A stretch of DNA of 64,000 nt, from assembly GCA_017163975.1 (NCBI GenBank), contig JAFFSR010000016.1, forward strand, positions 687,501-751,500, given 5' to 3'. The DNA is from Anastatus disparis (Eukaryota > Arthropoda > Insecta > Hymenoptera > Eupelmidae). This document shows, piece by piece, positions 1 through 8,405 of this stretch (positions are counted from its first letter, which is position 1; each line of letters begins with the position of its first letter). A program made the position numbers and the translations under genes. Under the pieces are notes generated by a model, which searched no databases, was not told the DNA's origin, and worked only from the letters and a program-made list of their open reading frames with translations.

Positions 1-258
1 ATTATGTTGCGTAGTTACAGTTGATTGAGGTTATAAGCATTTTTACCCAATTACTAAGATAAATTTCTAAAGATGCGTGATTAGGTAAAGTGAATTCACC
101 AACTTGCTTAAGTTTCTTTATTCATTATTACATCTAAAGAAAAGAAAAATTTGGATATGCATACGTATCACAAGCAAAGAAATTGGATGAAAAAAAAAAA
201 ATAAATAATACGCAGATTTACGTTAATTATCGTTATGTGTATTCACTTTAAGAAATCT
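1..258. other. AT-rich 3' part of the Gypsy element
   Basis: This stretch follows the integrase stop codon on the minus strand. It is A+T-rich with short A runs. I see no ORF, no clear polypurine tract and no sequence resembling the LTR proposed at 5753-7121, so the 3' LTR should lie to the left of the window or be missing. Confidence 0.4.
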
Positions 259-2355
259 TTAGTCAAATGTAGAGTTCTGATCATTATCGATCGAGCTTTC
301 AGATCTTAGTTTTGTTAAGCGCAATTTATTTGGGTGTACAATTTTAGTAGTGTTTTTAAAAGAAATTTTAATATTTCTACCATTTTCTAATATTTCGAGA
401 ATTCTATGTGGCCCGGTATACTGCGGTTGAAACTTTCCTTTTCTAGGTTCTATTAATAGCATTACGTGATCATTAACCTTAAAATTACACGGGTTTAACT
501 TCCTATCGTAATATTCCTTGGAACGTCTTTTTGCGTTATTTAGATTTTCTTTAGCTAATTCGTGTATTTCTAACAATTTTGATCTTAATCTAGTCAAATA
601 GTCATAATAAGTATCGGTGGTATTTTCCCCCAATACCGCCCTTGCTGATGGAACGCGAGCTATCTTCCCATATACGCATTCGTATGGGGTGAGCTTCGTC
701 CCTTCATGAACGCTGGTATTGTAGGAAAATGTCGCACATTCACACCATTCGTCCCATTGTCGTATATTTGATACATAGTTCATTAACCATTCCTTTAACG
801 AGTGATGCATTCGCTCAATAGATCCATTGGATTGAGGGTGAAATGCGGTGGTAGTACATGTTTTAATTTTACACATTTTCGCGACGTTTTTCATTAATGA
901 ACTGATAAAATTTGCACCTTGATCCGTCAGGACTATCCTTGGTGACCCATGAATAAAAACAAATCGTTTTAGAAAAGCATCGGCAATTGCCGTTGACGTA
1001 GTGGAATCTAAAGGGACAGCTATACAAAATTTTGTTAGCAAATCTTGCATCGTCAAAATGTACATGTTCCCATTTCTGGTCCTATCCAATGGACCTACGA
1101 TATCTAACGAAATTTTTTCGAAGCTAGAACCCGGTGTGTCTGTTAACACCATAGGTTGCCTAACCTTATTTCTAACTAGTTTATTTAGTTGACAAGTGCG
1201 ACAGGCGTTGACAAAATTTTGGATTCCCGCTTTCATATTTGGCCAAAAATAGTGTTGTCTAACTCGGTTATAGGTCTTTGTTATACCTTTATGACCGTTT
1301 ATTGGTGATTCGTGAATTTCGCGTATAATTTGTTCACGCAGATCTACTTCTGGTATTTGTATCAAGTTTTTACAGATTATTATCTTAGTTTGAGAATCTG
1401 AAAATATATCTTTCAACAGATCGAAAATTTCACTCCACGTGATATCGTCTATCTGTTCTGTTTTTGAAATTCTCAAGGATACCAGAGACGTTGTTTGGCA
1501 TACGTCTAGCAGTGAAAAAATAGCATCCTTGAAAATTTCTCTATCTGTTTGTATATGCAGATTTTCTTTAATTGGCAAAGCTATCAGAATCTTTTTGTCA
1601 TTTTCAATGACTTTTGCTCTTGCAAGGACAATATCTTGCAGGGGCGGAAGTCTTTGTTCTTGTTGCAGAAAAAGTGCTCCTGAGTCGAGAGGTTGATTTT
1701 TTTGTGTTATGAAATAGGTCAGATTGTCTTTTGCCATGAGAAAGTTATCTCTCGTTTTGATTATATTTCGTGATGGTCGAGATCGATTTGATTCGTCTCG
1801 ACCTATCTCATACTTAACAGATAGAGGAGCTTCATTCGCCTTGGACGGATTTGAATGTAATTCGTCCCTGAGCGATTGATGATCCTCAGAAATATTTGTA
1901 TTTTCATTCATAGCATCGTCAGTCACGTGAGCGTCTTCGGGTGGTTTATTTGCTGTAGCTTCTGAAGATTCCTTAAGGATGTCTAGCGTCCGTGACAATT
2001 CGTCGGCTGGCAGTTGATATCTGTCTTGCTCGATTTTAGTCAATTTTACGCTTGTTAGTATACTGTCGAAGGGTATCTTATCGTCATAGTCAAAAGAATA
2101 TATATGTTCGTCTCCGTCTTGACGCGTTAACCATCGTATAGATATTACTTTATTATTTGATTTAATGTACTGTTTGCTTTGGCACAAATAAAAACTGTCC
2201 TTACTGTTTCTCACTGCTAGGAAGTCATTCTTTTTAAACAGTGTCTCGGTTGCGATTGACTCTAAAGCGTTTATTTTATAGACCGGTTTACACGTATTTT
2301 CCTCGGAAGTTATCTTAACGATTTCTTTAGTTTCCGATTCGCGTATATTTTGCAC
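259..2355 (-). CDS. Gypsy-type integrase (pol C-terminal part)
   Basis: Inserts retrotransposon cDNA into chromosomal DNA. The open frame is 698 codons. Residues 1-330 are a poorly conserved linker. An HHCC zinc finger follows (H348, H355, C385, C388), then the catalytic core with D418 (SLDIVGPL), D478 (VLTDQGANF) and E514 (NGSIERMHHS), giving the D,D35E spacing typical of retroviral-type integrases. The C-terminal part (about 600-680) has the basic YYDRK and KVNDHVMLL region usual in Ty3/Gypsy. All three catalytic residues are present. The frame begins with GTG and is really an internal part of a polyprotein: the upstream RNase H segment reaches it only through frame changes, so no start codon should be assigned. 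Confidence 0.9.
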   Translation of the reverse strand: MQNIRESETKEIVKITSEENTCKPVYKINALESIATETLFKKNDFLAVRNSKDSFYLCQSKQYIKSNNKVISIRWLTRQDGDEHIYSFDYDDKIPFDSILTSVKLTKIEQDRYQLPADELSRTLDILKESSEATANKPPEDAHVTDDAMNENTNISEDHQSLRDELHSNPSKANEAPLSVKYEIGRDESNRSRPSRNIIKTRDNFLMAKDNLTYFITQKNQPLDSGALFLQQEQRLPPLQDIVLARAKVIENDKKILIALPIKENLHIQTDREIFKDAIFSLLDVCQTTSLVSLRISKTEQIDDITWSEIFDLLKDIFSDSQTKIIICKNLIQIPEVDLREQIIREIHESPINGHKGITKTYNRVRQHYFWPNMKAGIQNFVNACRTCQLNKLVRNKVRQPMVLTDTPGSSFEKISLDIVGPLDRTRNGNMYILTMQDLLTKFCIAVPLDSTTSTAIADAFLKRFVFIHGSPRIVLTDQGANFISSLMKNVAKMCKIKTCTTTAFHPQSNGSIERMHHSLKEWLMNYVSNIRQWDEWCECATFSYNTSVHEGTKLTPYECVYGKIARVPSARAVLGENTTDTYYDYLTRLRSKLLEIHELAKENLNNAKRRSKEYYDRKLNPCNFKVNDHVMLLIEPRKGKFQPQYTGPHRILEILENGRNIKISFKNTTKIVHPNKLRLTKLRSESSIDNDQNSTFD

Positions 2356-2359
2356 TTCG

Positions 2360-2866
2360 TTATCTGGTTACGTGATAGCGCGTCGGCGACGAAATTAATT
2401 TTTCCTGTTTGTCTCTTAATTCAAAATACCATTTTTTTAATTTAGATGTACAGTCCTTTATTTTGTGCAGCCAAACGAGAGGTTGGTGGTCAGTTATAAA
2501 GGTGAAATGTCGGCCAATCAGACAATAGTCGAATTGATCGCCGCAAAATCGCATTGCGAGTAGTTTCTTTTTGATAGTGCTATAATTCATCTCGGTTTTT
2601 GTAAGCAATCGGCTTGCGTAAGCTACAGGTAAATCTGAATTTTCCTTCTTTTGAGATAGGACACCACCGACTGCGTAGTCTGAGGCGTCTGTTGTTACAA
2701 AGAATTCCTCTTCGAAGTTTGGATGTTGCAAAATTGGTTCATTAATTAGGCAGTTTTTGAGCGTCTCAAAAGCTATTTCCTGTTCATCTGACCAATTGAA
2801 AGCTACTGCTTTCTTCAAAAGGTTTGTCAATGGCTTTGCGATCGTTGCAAAATTTGGGATGAAAAA
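2360..2866 (-). pseudogene. RT tail and RNase H fragment of Gypsy pol
   Basis: The frame starts with the last RT residues (FATIAKPLTNLLKKAVAFNW) and continues into RNase H: FFVTTDASDYAVGGVLSQ carries the first acidic residue, and FTFITDHQPLVWL carries another conserved Asp. Near the C-terminus the frame changes, because KINFVADALSR, the usual end of the Gypsy RNase H, lies in another frame about 2375-2400. Some codons between LRDKQ and this motif also seem to be missing. The RT palm with its catalytic aspartates is absent, so the product could not reverse-transcribe. Confidence 0.8.
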
Positions 2867-3638
2867 TTAGTCTATCGACGAATTCGTCCAATGTTCCGAA
2901 ATTATTGTGCTCGAACGCGATATACGCTTTGTCTTCGAGTTTATTTTTCACTAACTTTATTAACTCTCTCTCAAGGTGCTGAGGAACTATTTGAGTTGCG
3001 CGTTTGCATGCTCTGACAAAAGGTATTAAGTCTGTTCCGTCAAATTTTGGTATGCTGTTCAAGGCCTCCTTTATGTAAATGCTTGGTGGCACAGTCCAGG
3101 AATTCTGTGGTTCTGCTAGGTTATTATGAGGTCTTGATGCTGGGTCTGGTGGTAATGTCTGCTGTGCTTGCGGTACGGGGGACGTTGAGCGAGTTGCACG
3201 CATTCGATCTATGTCACGGCGCATTTTTGCTAATTGAGTTATCACGTCCTCTGTCGACTCCTCGGTTTCGTCTATTGGCTTTAACCTCAAATTCGTTTTA
3301 TTTTGAGATCCCAAATCTATTTTATTAGTTTGTGCTAAGGGAAAATTTGATACACTAGAGGCAGTGTCCGATATGGTAATTTCAAGATTTTCGCGGCGTT
3401 TTCTTTCTTTTTCGAGTTCCTTTTCAAGCATTTGAACGCGTTCTTTTTCTACATTTAACGAGTCCATCGCGTCCTGCTTTAACCGTTCTGCCTCACTTAG
3501 GACTTTCTTCTCACGATTCCCTAGCGCTTGTTCTAAATCCTTAATTCTTTGTTCGCGTTCTTTTAAGTTGTTAGCGTATAGTCCCAACTCCTCTTCGGTG
3601 AGCGGCAAATCTTTGTCGTTAATTCCTCCAGTAGCCAT
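2784..3638 (-). pseudogene. Gypsy gag, truncated by fusion to pol
   Basis: Gag forms the retrotransposon capsid. The ORF starts at an ATG at 3638. Residues about 15-95 are a strongly charged coiled coil rich in Glu, Lys and Arg. A Ser/Pro-rich linker follows, and from about residue 190 a gag capsid-like domain (PKFDGTDLIPFVRACKRATQ, then a segment ending DEFVDRLIF). The genuine gag sequence stops near 2858. The last residues of the ORF are pol sequence read out of frame. No CCHC zinc knuckle is present; it was probably lost with protease and RT in the same deletion. Confidence 0.75.
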
Positions 3639-3837
3639 TTTATAAGAATTTTAAAATCTAGGCTATTTAAAAAAAAATAGACTATCGCTTGTGCAATTAT
3701 TATTATAAATTGTTATTTATATAAATAAAGATTGATTTCTTAGGTAAATTTTGAGAAAAAGGAGAAGAAAAAGAAATTTTAAATAAAATGCTCCTTACTT
3801 ATAGAAGAAAAGGAAACGCGATATAAGAAAATTTTTT

Positions 3838-4212
3838 TTAATCGATAGTAATTAGATTATTTTCCGACTGCATATGTTGACCGGCTTGGTCAACTTGCAA
3901 GGGCGATAGCGGAGCTGGTGCGGGTTGTAGTTCTTCGAGACTCAAATCGATTACAACGCGCTCTTGTTGCGGTTGTCGTATCCGGGGGGGAGTTATTAAA
4001 TATTTAGCTGGCGTGTCGATTACGTATGGGTTAACGACTAGACCTCTTTTTGGGCCGATTTTCTTTCTCGGTAGTAGAAATTGTGGCTCTAGATCGATGT
4101 CGTTTTCTTTGACCCACCCTATAAACCGCGCTCTGGCCTCTCCTTGCAGATTTAGCTTATCTGCTGTTTGTCTTATCTTAGGGCCAAGGCCTCTCCTTTT
4201 ATTATCTGTCAT
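3838..4212 (-). CDS. Small ORF upstream of Gypsy gag, unknown function
   Basis: A 124-codon ORF in the long leader, 200 bases upstream of gag and on the same strand. The N-terminal half is basic (KRRGLGPKIRQTADKL, LLPRKKIGPKRG); the C-terminal half is acidic and Pro/Gln-rich. I recognise no domain. Base composition is less A-rich than the surrounding leader, and codon use resembles gag, so it may be a real accessory or gag N-terminal exon of this retrotransposon. It could also be a chance ORF. Confidence 0.45.
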   Translation of the reverse strand: MTDNKRRGLGPKIRQTADKLNLQGEARARFIGWVKENDIDLEPQFLLPRKKIGPKRGLVVNPYVIDTPAKYLITPPRIRQPQQERVVIDLSLEELQPAPAPLSPLQVDQAGQHMQSENNLITID

Positions 4213-5155
4213 TTACTAGAGAAATAAGGAGGAAAGCAGAAAAAGGAAGAAAAAAAAAAACAAAACCAAAAAGGAAAAAAAAAATAATGATTATTTGAAG
4301 AGAGGAAGAAAAGAAAAAAGAAGAGAAGGAGGAAAAAAAAAATATTTATTAGAAAAAGTTGCTCCAACACCTAATTGTCTCTTTTCTCTTTCCAAGTCTT
4401 TTGCCGCTGTTGAACGATAAAAGAGAACTAGCACTATATGCCGTGAGGCTCAATAGATACAAGCCCAAAATTGAAAATAAACTTTCAGATATAGGATCAA
4501 CTTGTTTCTTCTGTTTTTTATTTTCTTCAGGTTGAGCCCTTCGTGCTGTTAAGCACAAACGGCGAATTGCAAGTCTTATGCCGTGAGGCTCAAGACCTAC
4601 AAGACCCTCAAGAAATAAAACGTTATGATTGAAAAGAAAAAAAAATTTTTTCTTTACTCTCCACCAGAAATTTTTAAATGCTGTTAAGCATGAAAAAATA
4701 ATTTACGAGCTTTATGCCGTGAGGCTCAAAAACTGCAAACCCTGTCAGAGAGAGAGAAAAAAAAAGAAAGAAGAGAAACAAAAAACATAAAAAAAAATGA
4801 AAAAAGAAAGAAAAAAAAACAACGAAAAAAAAACATTAATTTTTAACTTATTTAGTGCAGAATTCTATTTGCAAAAATATAAAAATGGTTCACTTTATAT
4901 TAACATAAGAAAAAAAAAGTAGCAAAGGAAAAATTAAAAGTAAATGTATAAGCGTTAGTTTAATCTTACGCCTTGCGTTAGATAAGCTGATTGACTGAGT
5001 TTTTATTTTAGCTATTTGTAAGGTAAAGTTTGTTACTTCAGAAAAATGTTAGTTATAGAAATAGGAAAAAGTAAAGTATTTACTTTTACTTAATGTTAGA
5101 TTTATTGATTTGTTTGTTAATTTATGTATAAATAAATAAGAATTGAAATAAATGT
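4213..5155. other. A-rich leader of the Gypsy element
   Basis: Long leader between the proposed primer-binding site and the first ORF. The plus strand is extremely purine-rich, with runs of GAAAAAAA, so the RNA of the element would be pyrimidine-rich here. Apart from the tandem copies listed separately I see no gene. Confidence 0.5.
4437..4735. repeat. About 138 bp tandem repeat in Gypsy leader
   Basis: The motif TATGCCGTGAGGCTCAA occurs at 4437, 4577 and 4713. The last two copies are each preceded by a hairpin containing TGCTGTTAAGCA. The spacings of 140 and 136 bases indicate a decayed tandem array of nearly three units within the leader. Confidence 0.8.
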
Positions 5156-5660
5156 TCTATGCTCATCTAAAGCAAGTATTTTGTCTAGTTATCTAGCGTT
5201 TCCCTGCAATAGAGAACGTTTTGAACAATTTATTTAGTATTCTTTCTTTTTCTTTATTTATCCTATTCCAAATTATTGATTTATAAATAAATTAATATCT
5301 TAAACACTAGTTCTGCGCTCATCTAAGACAAGTATTTTGTCTTGCGTTTCCCTGTGATAGAGAACGCTTCGAATATTTGGTTTTCGAGTAATTAATTTAT
5401 AAACAAATCAAGAAATGAAAATATTAGTTCTACGTTCATCTAAAGCAAGTATTTTGTCTAGTTACCTAGCGTTTCCCTGCGATAGAGAACGTTTTGAACA
5501 ATGTATTTCAAATAAGAAAGTCGTTATTAGATTTTATTTTTGATTTATCAACTTATAAATAAGTTATCAGATCGAAAAATCTTTACTCTATGCTCATCTA
5601 AAACAAGTATTTTGTCTAATATTATTTAGCGTTTCTCTGTGATAGAGAGCATTTCGAGTG
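5156..5660. repeat. Four-copy tandem repeat next to the 5' LTR
   Basis: A block containing GCTCATCTAAAGCAAGTATT, TTTGTCTAG and CGTTTCCCTG followed by ATAGAGAACG recurs near 5161, 5315, 5433 and 5591. Spacing is uneven (about 154, 118 and 158 bases) because the AT-rich spacers vary. Insect Gypsy leaders often carry insulator or enhancer repeats in this position. That role is only an inference here. Confidence 0.8.
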
Positions 5661-5732
5661 TAATTAATTAGTATAAAAAGCAGTAATAAAAAAAATTTGT
5701 TAGTGTTTATTAGTTATTTGACAAGAAATATC

Positions 5733-5750
5733 CCACCGTCGCTGTCACCA
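5733..5750 (-). promoter_or_regulatory. Primer-binding-site-like sequence
   Basis: On the minus strand TGGTGACAGCGACGGTGG starts three bases after TAACA, the proposed end of the 5' LTR. LTR-retrotransposon primer-binding sites usually begin with TGG and lie in exactly this position. I have not matched it to a particular tRNA 3' end. Confidence 0.6.
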
Positions 5751-5752
5751 TT

Positions 5753-7121
5753 TGTTATGTCCGGTCACCTTAAATAGGTTTACTCGGACGTTATATTCAA
5801 TCGTGAGATATTTCTTGTCTCGTATGCAGGGTAGAGGAGCCGAATCACTTACCTTTTTATGGGTTGGCTGCGTGGTCGTAGATAACTTAAATTTTTGTTG
5901 ATTAGTGTTGAAATGTGGCGTGGTGCTCCCCTCTGGTTGCCTGCTTGTAGTTGGTTGGGTTGTTAAATAAATTATGACCAAGAACCAGTTAATTAAAATC
6001 TATTTATTGAGTTGAACTTTTTCACTAGCACGATTCGAAAAATATATTTTATAATTATATTCATAAAACTTTGATTTACAGTTCATAAACAAGTCGGTTG
6101 TGCGATTACTAGCGAATATTTTTTTAACTATAATTTTTGATTATTTGCGCAATTTGTTTATTTATTCTTATTGTTAAATTGATTAGTAAGCTGTAAGTTC
6201 AATCGCGCAGCTACGAAAAATTTTCAAAAAAATGTCCTTTTTCTCCGTAGATTGGTTTATTATTTACGTACAGAATGTTGGAGATTTATATTTGTTTTAT
6301 TTAATTTAATCGTAAAAGAGGTGAGTCGCGTAGTTCCTTTTTTGTTAAAATTCTCCTTTTTTATTTATTATTGGCACTTTGCAATTAAATTTTGCAGAAA
6401 TATTTTAAACACAGTAAGTCGCGTATATTGAGAGATAAACCGGCGAAAAAGAAAATAACTTGTTGATCTAAGCGCGTTCCGAACTTGCGTTGCTTGATTT
6501 CCTTTTTACGTAAAAGAAATCAATTTAAGAAGCAACAAAAAAACTATTAGCGTAGTAGAATTCGGCGCGAGTTTACAAGTTTTTTTTTATTGAGGTTCTC
6601 TCTTTTGCTTGTACTGTTACTCGGGAGAACTAAGTGCAGACTAACTTATTAAAATTATTTTTCTCTGCAAGAAAGGTACAAATCTAGAAATAAAATGCAA
6701 GTCTGTCAAAATTTAAAAGAGTCCCATTGGTCAGTTCGGCCGTGAGAAACTCTTTAAAATCTCACATTCGGTGACAGAAGATATCTTCTTATCACGCCTA
6801 AAAATGCTGAGGTAGCGTATACGGCGCGCGAACTTACTGCTTTTCTCTTAAGACTATTACAAGAAATTAAATTTATTTTTTAATACAGTATATTCCTTAT
6901 TACTAAAAGATTCATTTATTTATCTACTTATATGTATTTATTAATGTTATTTAGGGAGAGAACTGCAAATAAATATGTTTATATGTTTATATGCATGCAT
7001 AATGTATATGCGTATATATAATCATATATACGTACGCACATTTATATGTATAACAATTTACAAAAAAAAAATTAAGATGAAAAATGATTTTTTGTACATC
7101 CGTGATTATGCGGATGTAACA
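5753..7121 (-). repeat. Probable 5' LTR of the Gypsy element
   Basis: The right-hand limit of the LTR in element orientation lies at 5753, next to the primer-binding site. On the plus strand the region starts TGTTATGTCCG; at 7121 it ends CGGATGTAACA, which is the inverse apart from two bases. This gives a TGTTA...TAACA LTR of about 1.37 kb. The far edge is less certain because no second LTR or target duplication can be compared. No ORF in it looks coding. Confidence 0.5.
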
Positions 7122-7509
7122 TTTGCCTCTCTTTTTTTCTTCTATTATTTTTTTATGTATTTTTATATCCTTTGAGAATTTTGCATTAGTTTTTAACTTA
7201 GCTATGCTTGTCACCTACATCAAGATAGCCCCTCAAGACATTTCACACTTTTTCTTTGGGATTTGTAAAAAGTTTCTTAAGAGTATTGGCAACAATTATT
7301 ATATGTATTTTTACATATTTTTTAACGAAGAATACGATGATGTAGCTATTTTTCTATAACTGTCTTTGGTAAAACACCAGAGCCAAGAAAACAGCTTAAA
7401 ATCAGTATTTTTACCTAGATATAACACCTGTAGCGTCCGGCAAAAGGAAGATAAATAATTTTTGTTATTTAATTATTAAAAAATAATATTTAAATAAAAT
7501 AAAAACGTC

Positions 7510-7513
<4 letters not shown>
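7122..7513. other. AT-rich flank, nothing recognised
   Basis: Short ORFs here are rich in Phe, Ile and Tyr, as expected from base composition. No repeat or gene is recognised. Confidence 0.4.

Positions 7514-7550
<37 letters not shown>
7514..7550. repeat. TA microsatellite
   Basis: Uninterrupted alternating TA run. It borders a small foldback element at 7564-7794. Confidence 0.9.
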
Positions 7551-7554
<4 letters not shown>

Positions 7555-7563
7555 GAGTAAGTG

Positions 7564-7794
7564 AAACCGGTCTTTTGAAAGCGCGCTACAGTTTGCTGCT
7601 CTGGAATCCTGTATATTTTGTGCGCGGGATCGGTTTTTGAATGCCGCATTCAAAAGACCAATTTCTATTATACATACGGTAATGGAAGCGAGGGGGTAAC
7701 AATGTGAGACTGCCACGACTCTCGACGTGCGCCGGATACGACCCGGAGTCAGTACTGATGAGCGCGGGGTATTGCGCATTTAAAAGACCGGTTT
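7564..7794. repeat. Small foldback element between TA runs
   Basis: The left end AAACCGGTCTTTTGAAAGCGC is the near inverse of GCGCATTTAAAAGACCGGTTT at the right end. A further hairpin around 7629-7665 repeats the AAAGACC motif. This part is richer in G+C than its surroundings. It looks like a 230 bp inverted-repeat element inserted in or grown beside a TA microsatellite. Transposon family unknown. Confidence 0.5.
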
Positions 7795-7796
7795 TA

Positions 7797-7818
7797 TATA
7801 CACACACATACATATATG

Positions 7819-7881
<63 letters not shown>

Positions 7882-7891
7882 GTGTATATAT
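7797..7891. repeat. CA/TA microsatellite
   Basis: About 95 bases of CA and TA dinucleotides. The Tyr/Ile ORFs across it are products of the repeat and not genes. Confidence 0.9.
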
Positions 7892-8160
7892 ACAGTGGGG
7901 TCCAATAAAACGGAGCCAGCATTGAGAAAAAAAGTACTAGTTAAAAAATTTTATGTTTTAACAAATAAGGGTCGTACAGAACTCTACGATCACTCATTTG
8001 AAATTTATTCGTAAGGACTTCTCAATAGTACATTGGCAATTTAATTTTGAGTACTTGTCTGAGGAATATTACGACTTAAAGATAGAAAAAAAATTTTTTA
8101 TTATATTGTATTAAATTTAATATATATTGATATATGTGCTAGTGTACCTATCACGACTTT
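7892..8160 (+). repeat. Remnant with Tc1/mariner-like terminus
   Basis: The sequence starts TA-CAGTGGGGTCCAATAAAACG directly after the microsatellite. Tc1/mariner elements typically begin CAGT(G) after a TA target. The following bases have the same general character as the TA element at 19913. I find no inverted partner within the next kilobase, so this is probably one end of a decayed element. Confidence 0.45.
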
Positions 8161-8211
8161 TTGCAAAAGCGACGTTGCGAAATTGGGAAATTACATGTGA
8201 ATTCTATTCTA

Positions 8212-8405
8212 TGCGGTAAACAGGCATTTTTGGTATGGAAATTAGGCACCGAAAAACGAATTTTCCGAACGCTGTGTTAAAAAAAAAATTTTCTTAATCT
8301 ATGTATATATATATATATATTAAGAAAAATTTTTTTCTAACTCGGCGTTCGGAAAACTCGTTTTTCGGTGCCTAATTTCCATACCAAAAATGCCTGTTTA
8401 CCGCA
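8212..8405. repeat. 194 bp palindrome
   Basis: TGCGGTAAACAGGCATTTTT at the left is answered by the inverse AAAAATGCCTGTTTACCGCA at the right, with near-perfect arms of about 90 bases around a TA-rich centre at about 8312. The right arm is also the beginning of the 1.3 kb tandem unit that follows, so the palindrome marks the edge of that array. Confidence 0.85.

Larger units (their letters stand above)
1..7121 (-). mobile_element. Ty3/Gypsy LTR retrotransposon, internally deleted
   Basis: Read on the minus strand the order is a probable 5' LTR, a primer-binding-site-like sequence, a leader of about 2 kb with tandem repeats and a small ORF, gag, an RT tail with RNase H, and integrase. RNase H before integrase is the Ty3/Gypsy order. 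Protease and nearly all of the RT are missing: gag runs straight into the last residues of the RT. The copy is therefore non-autonomous, although its integrase frame is open over almost 700 codons, suggesting a fairly recent insertion. The 3' LTR is outside the window. Confidence 0.8.

Noticed and set aside
1001..1696. Plus-strand ORFs across the Gypsy integrase
   Set aside because: They are antisense shadows of the integrase frame.
7755..7790. CTGATGAG followed by a GCGC stem, resembling a hammerhead core
   Set aside because: The required GAAA after stem II is missing (ATTTAAAA), so only half of the core is present; most likely chance.
7465..8014. Several ORFs rich in Tyr, Ile and Val
   Set aside because: They are translations of TA/CA microsatellites and of a foldback element.
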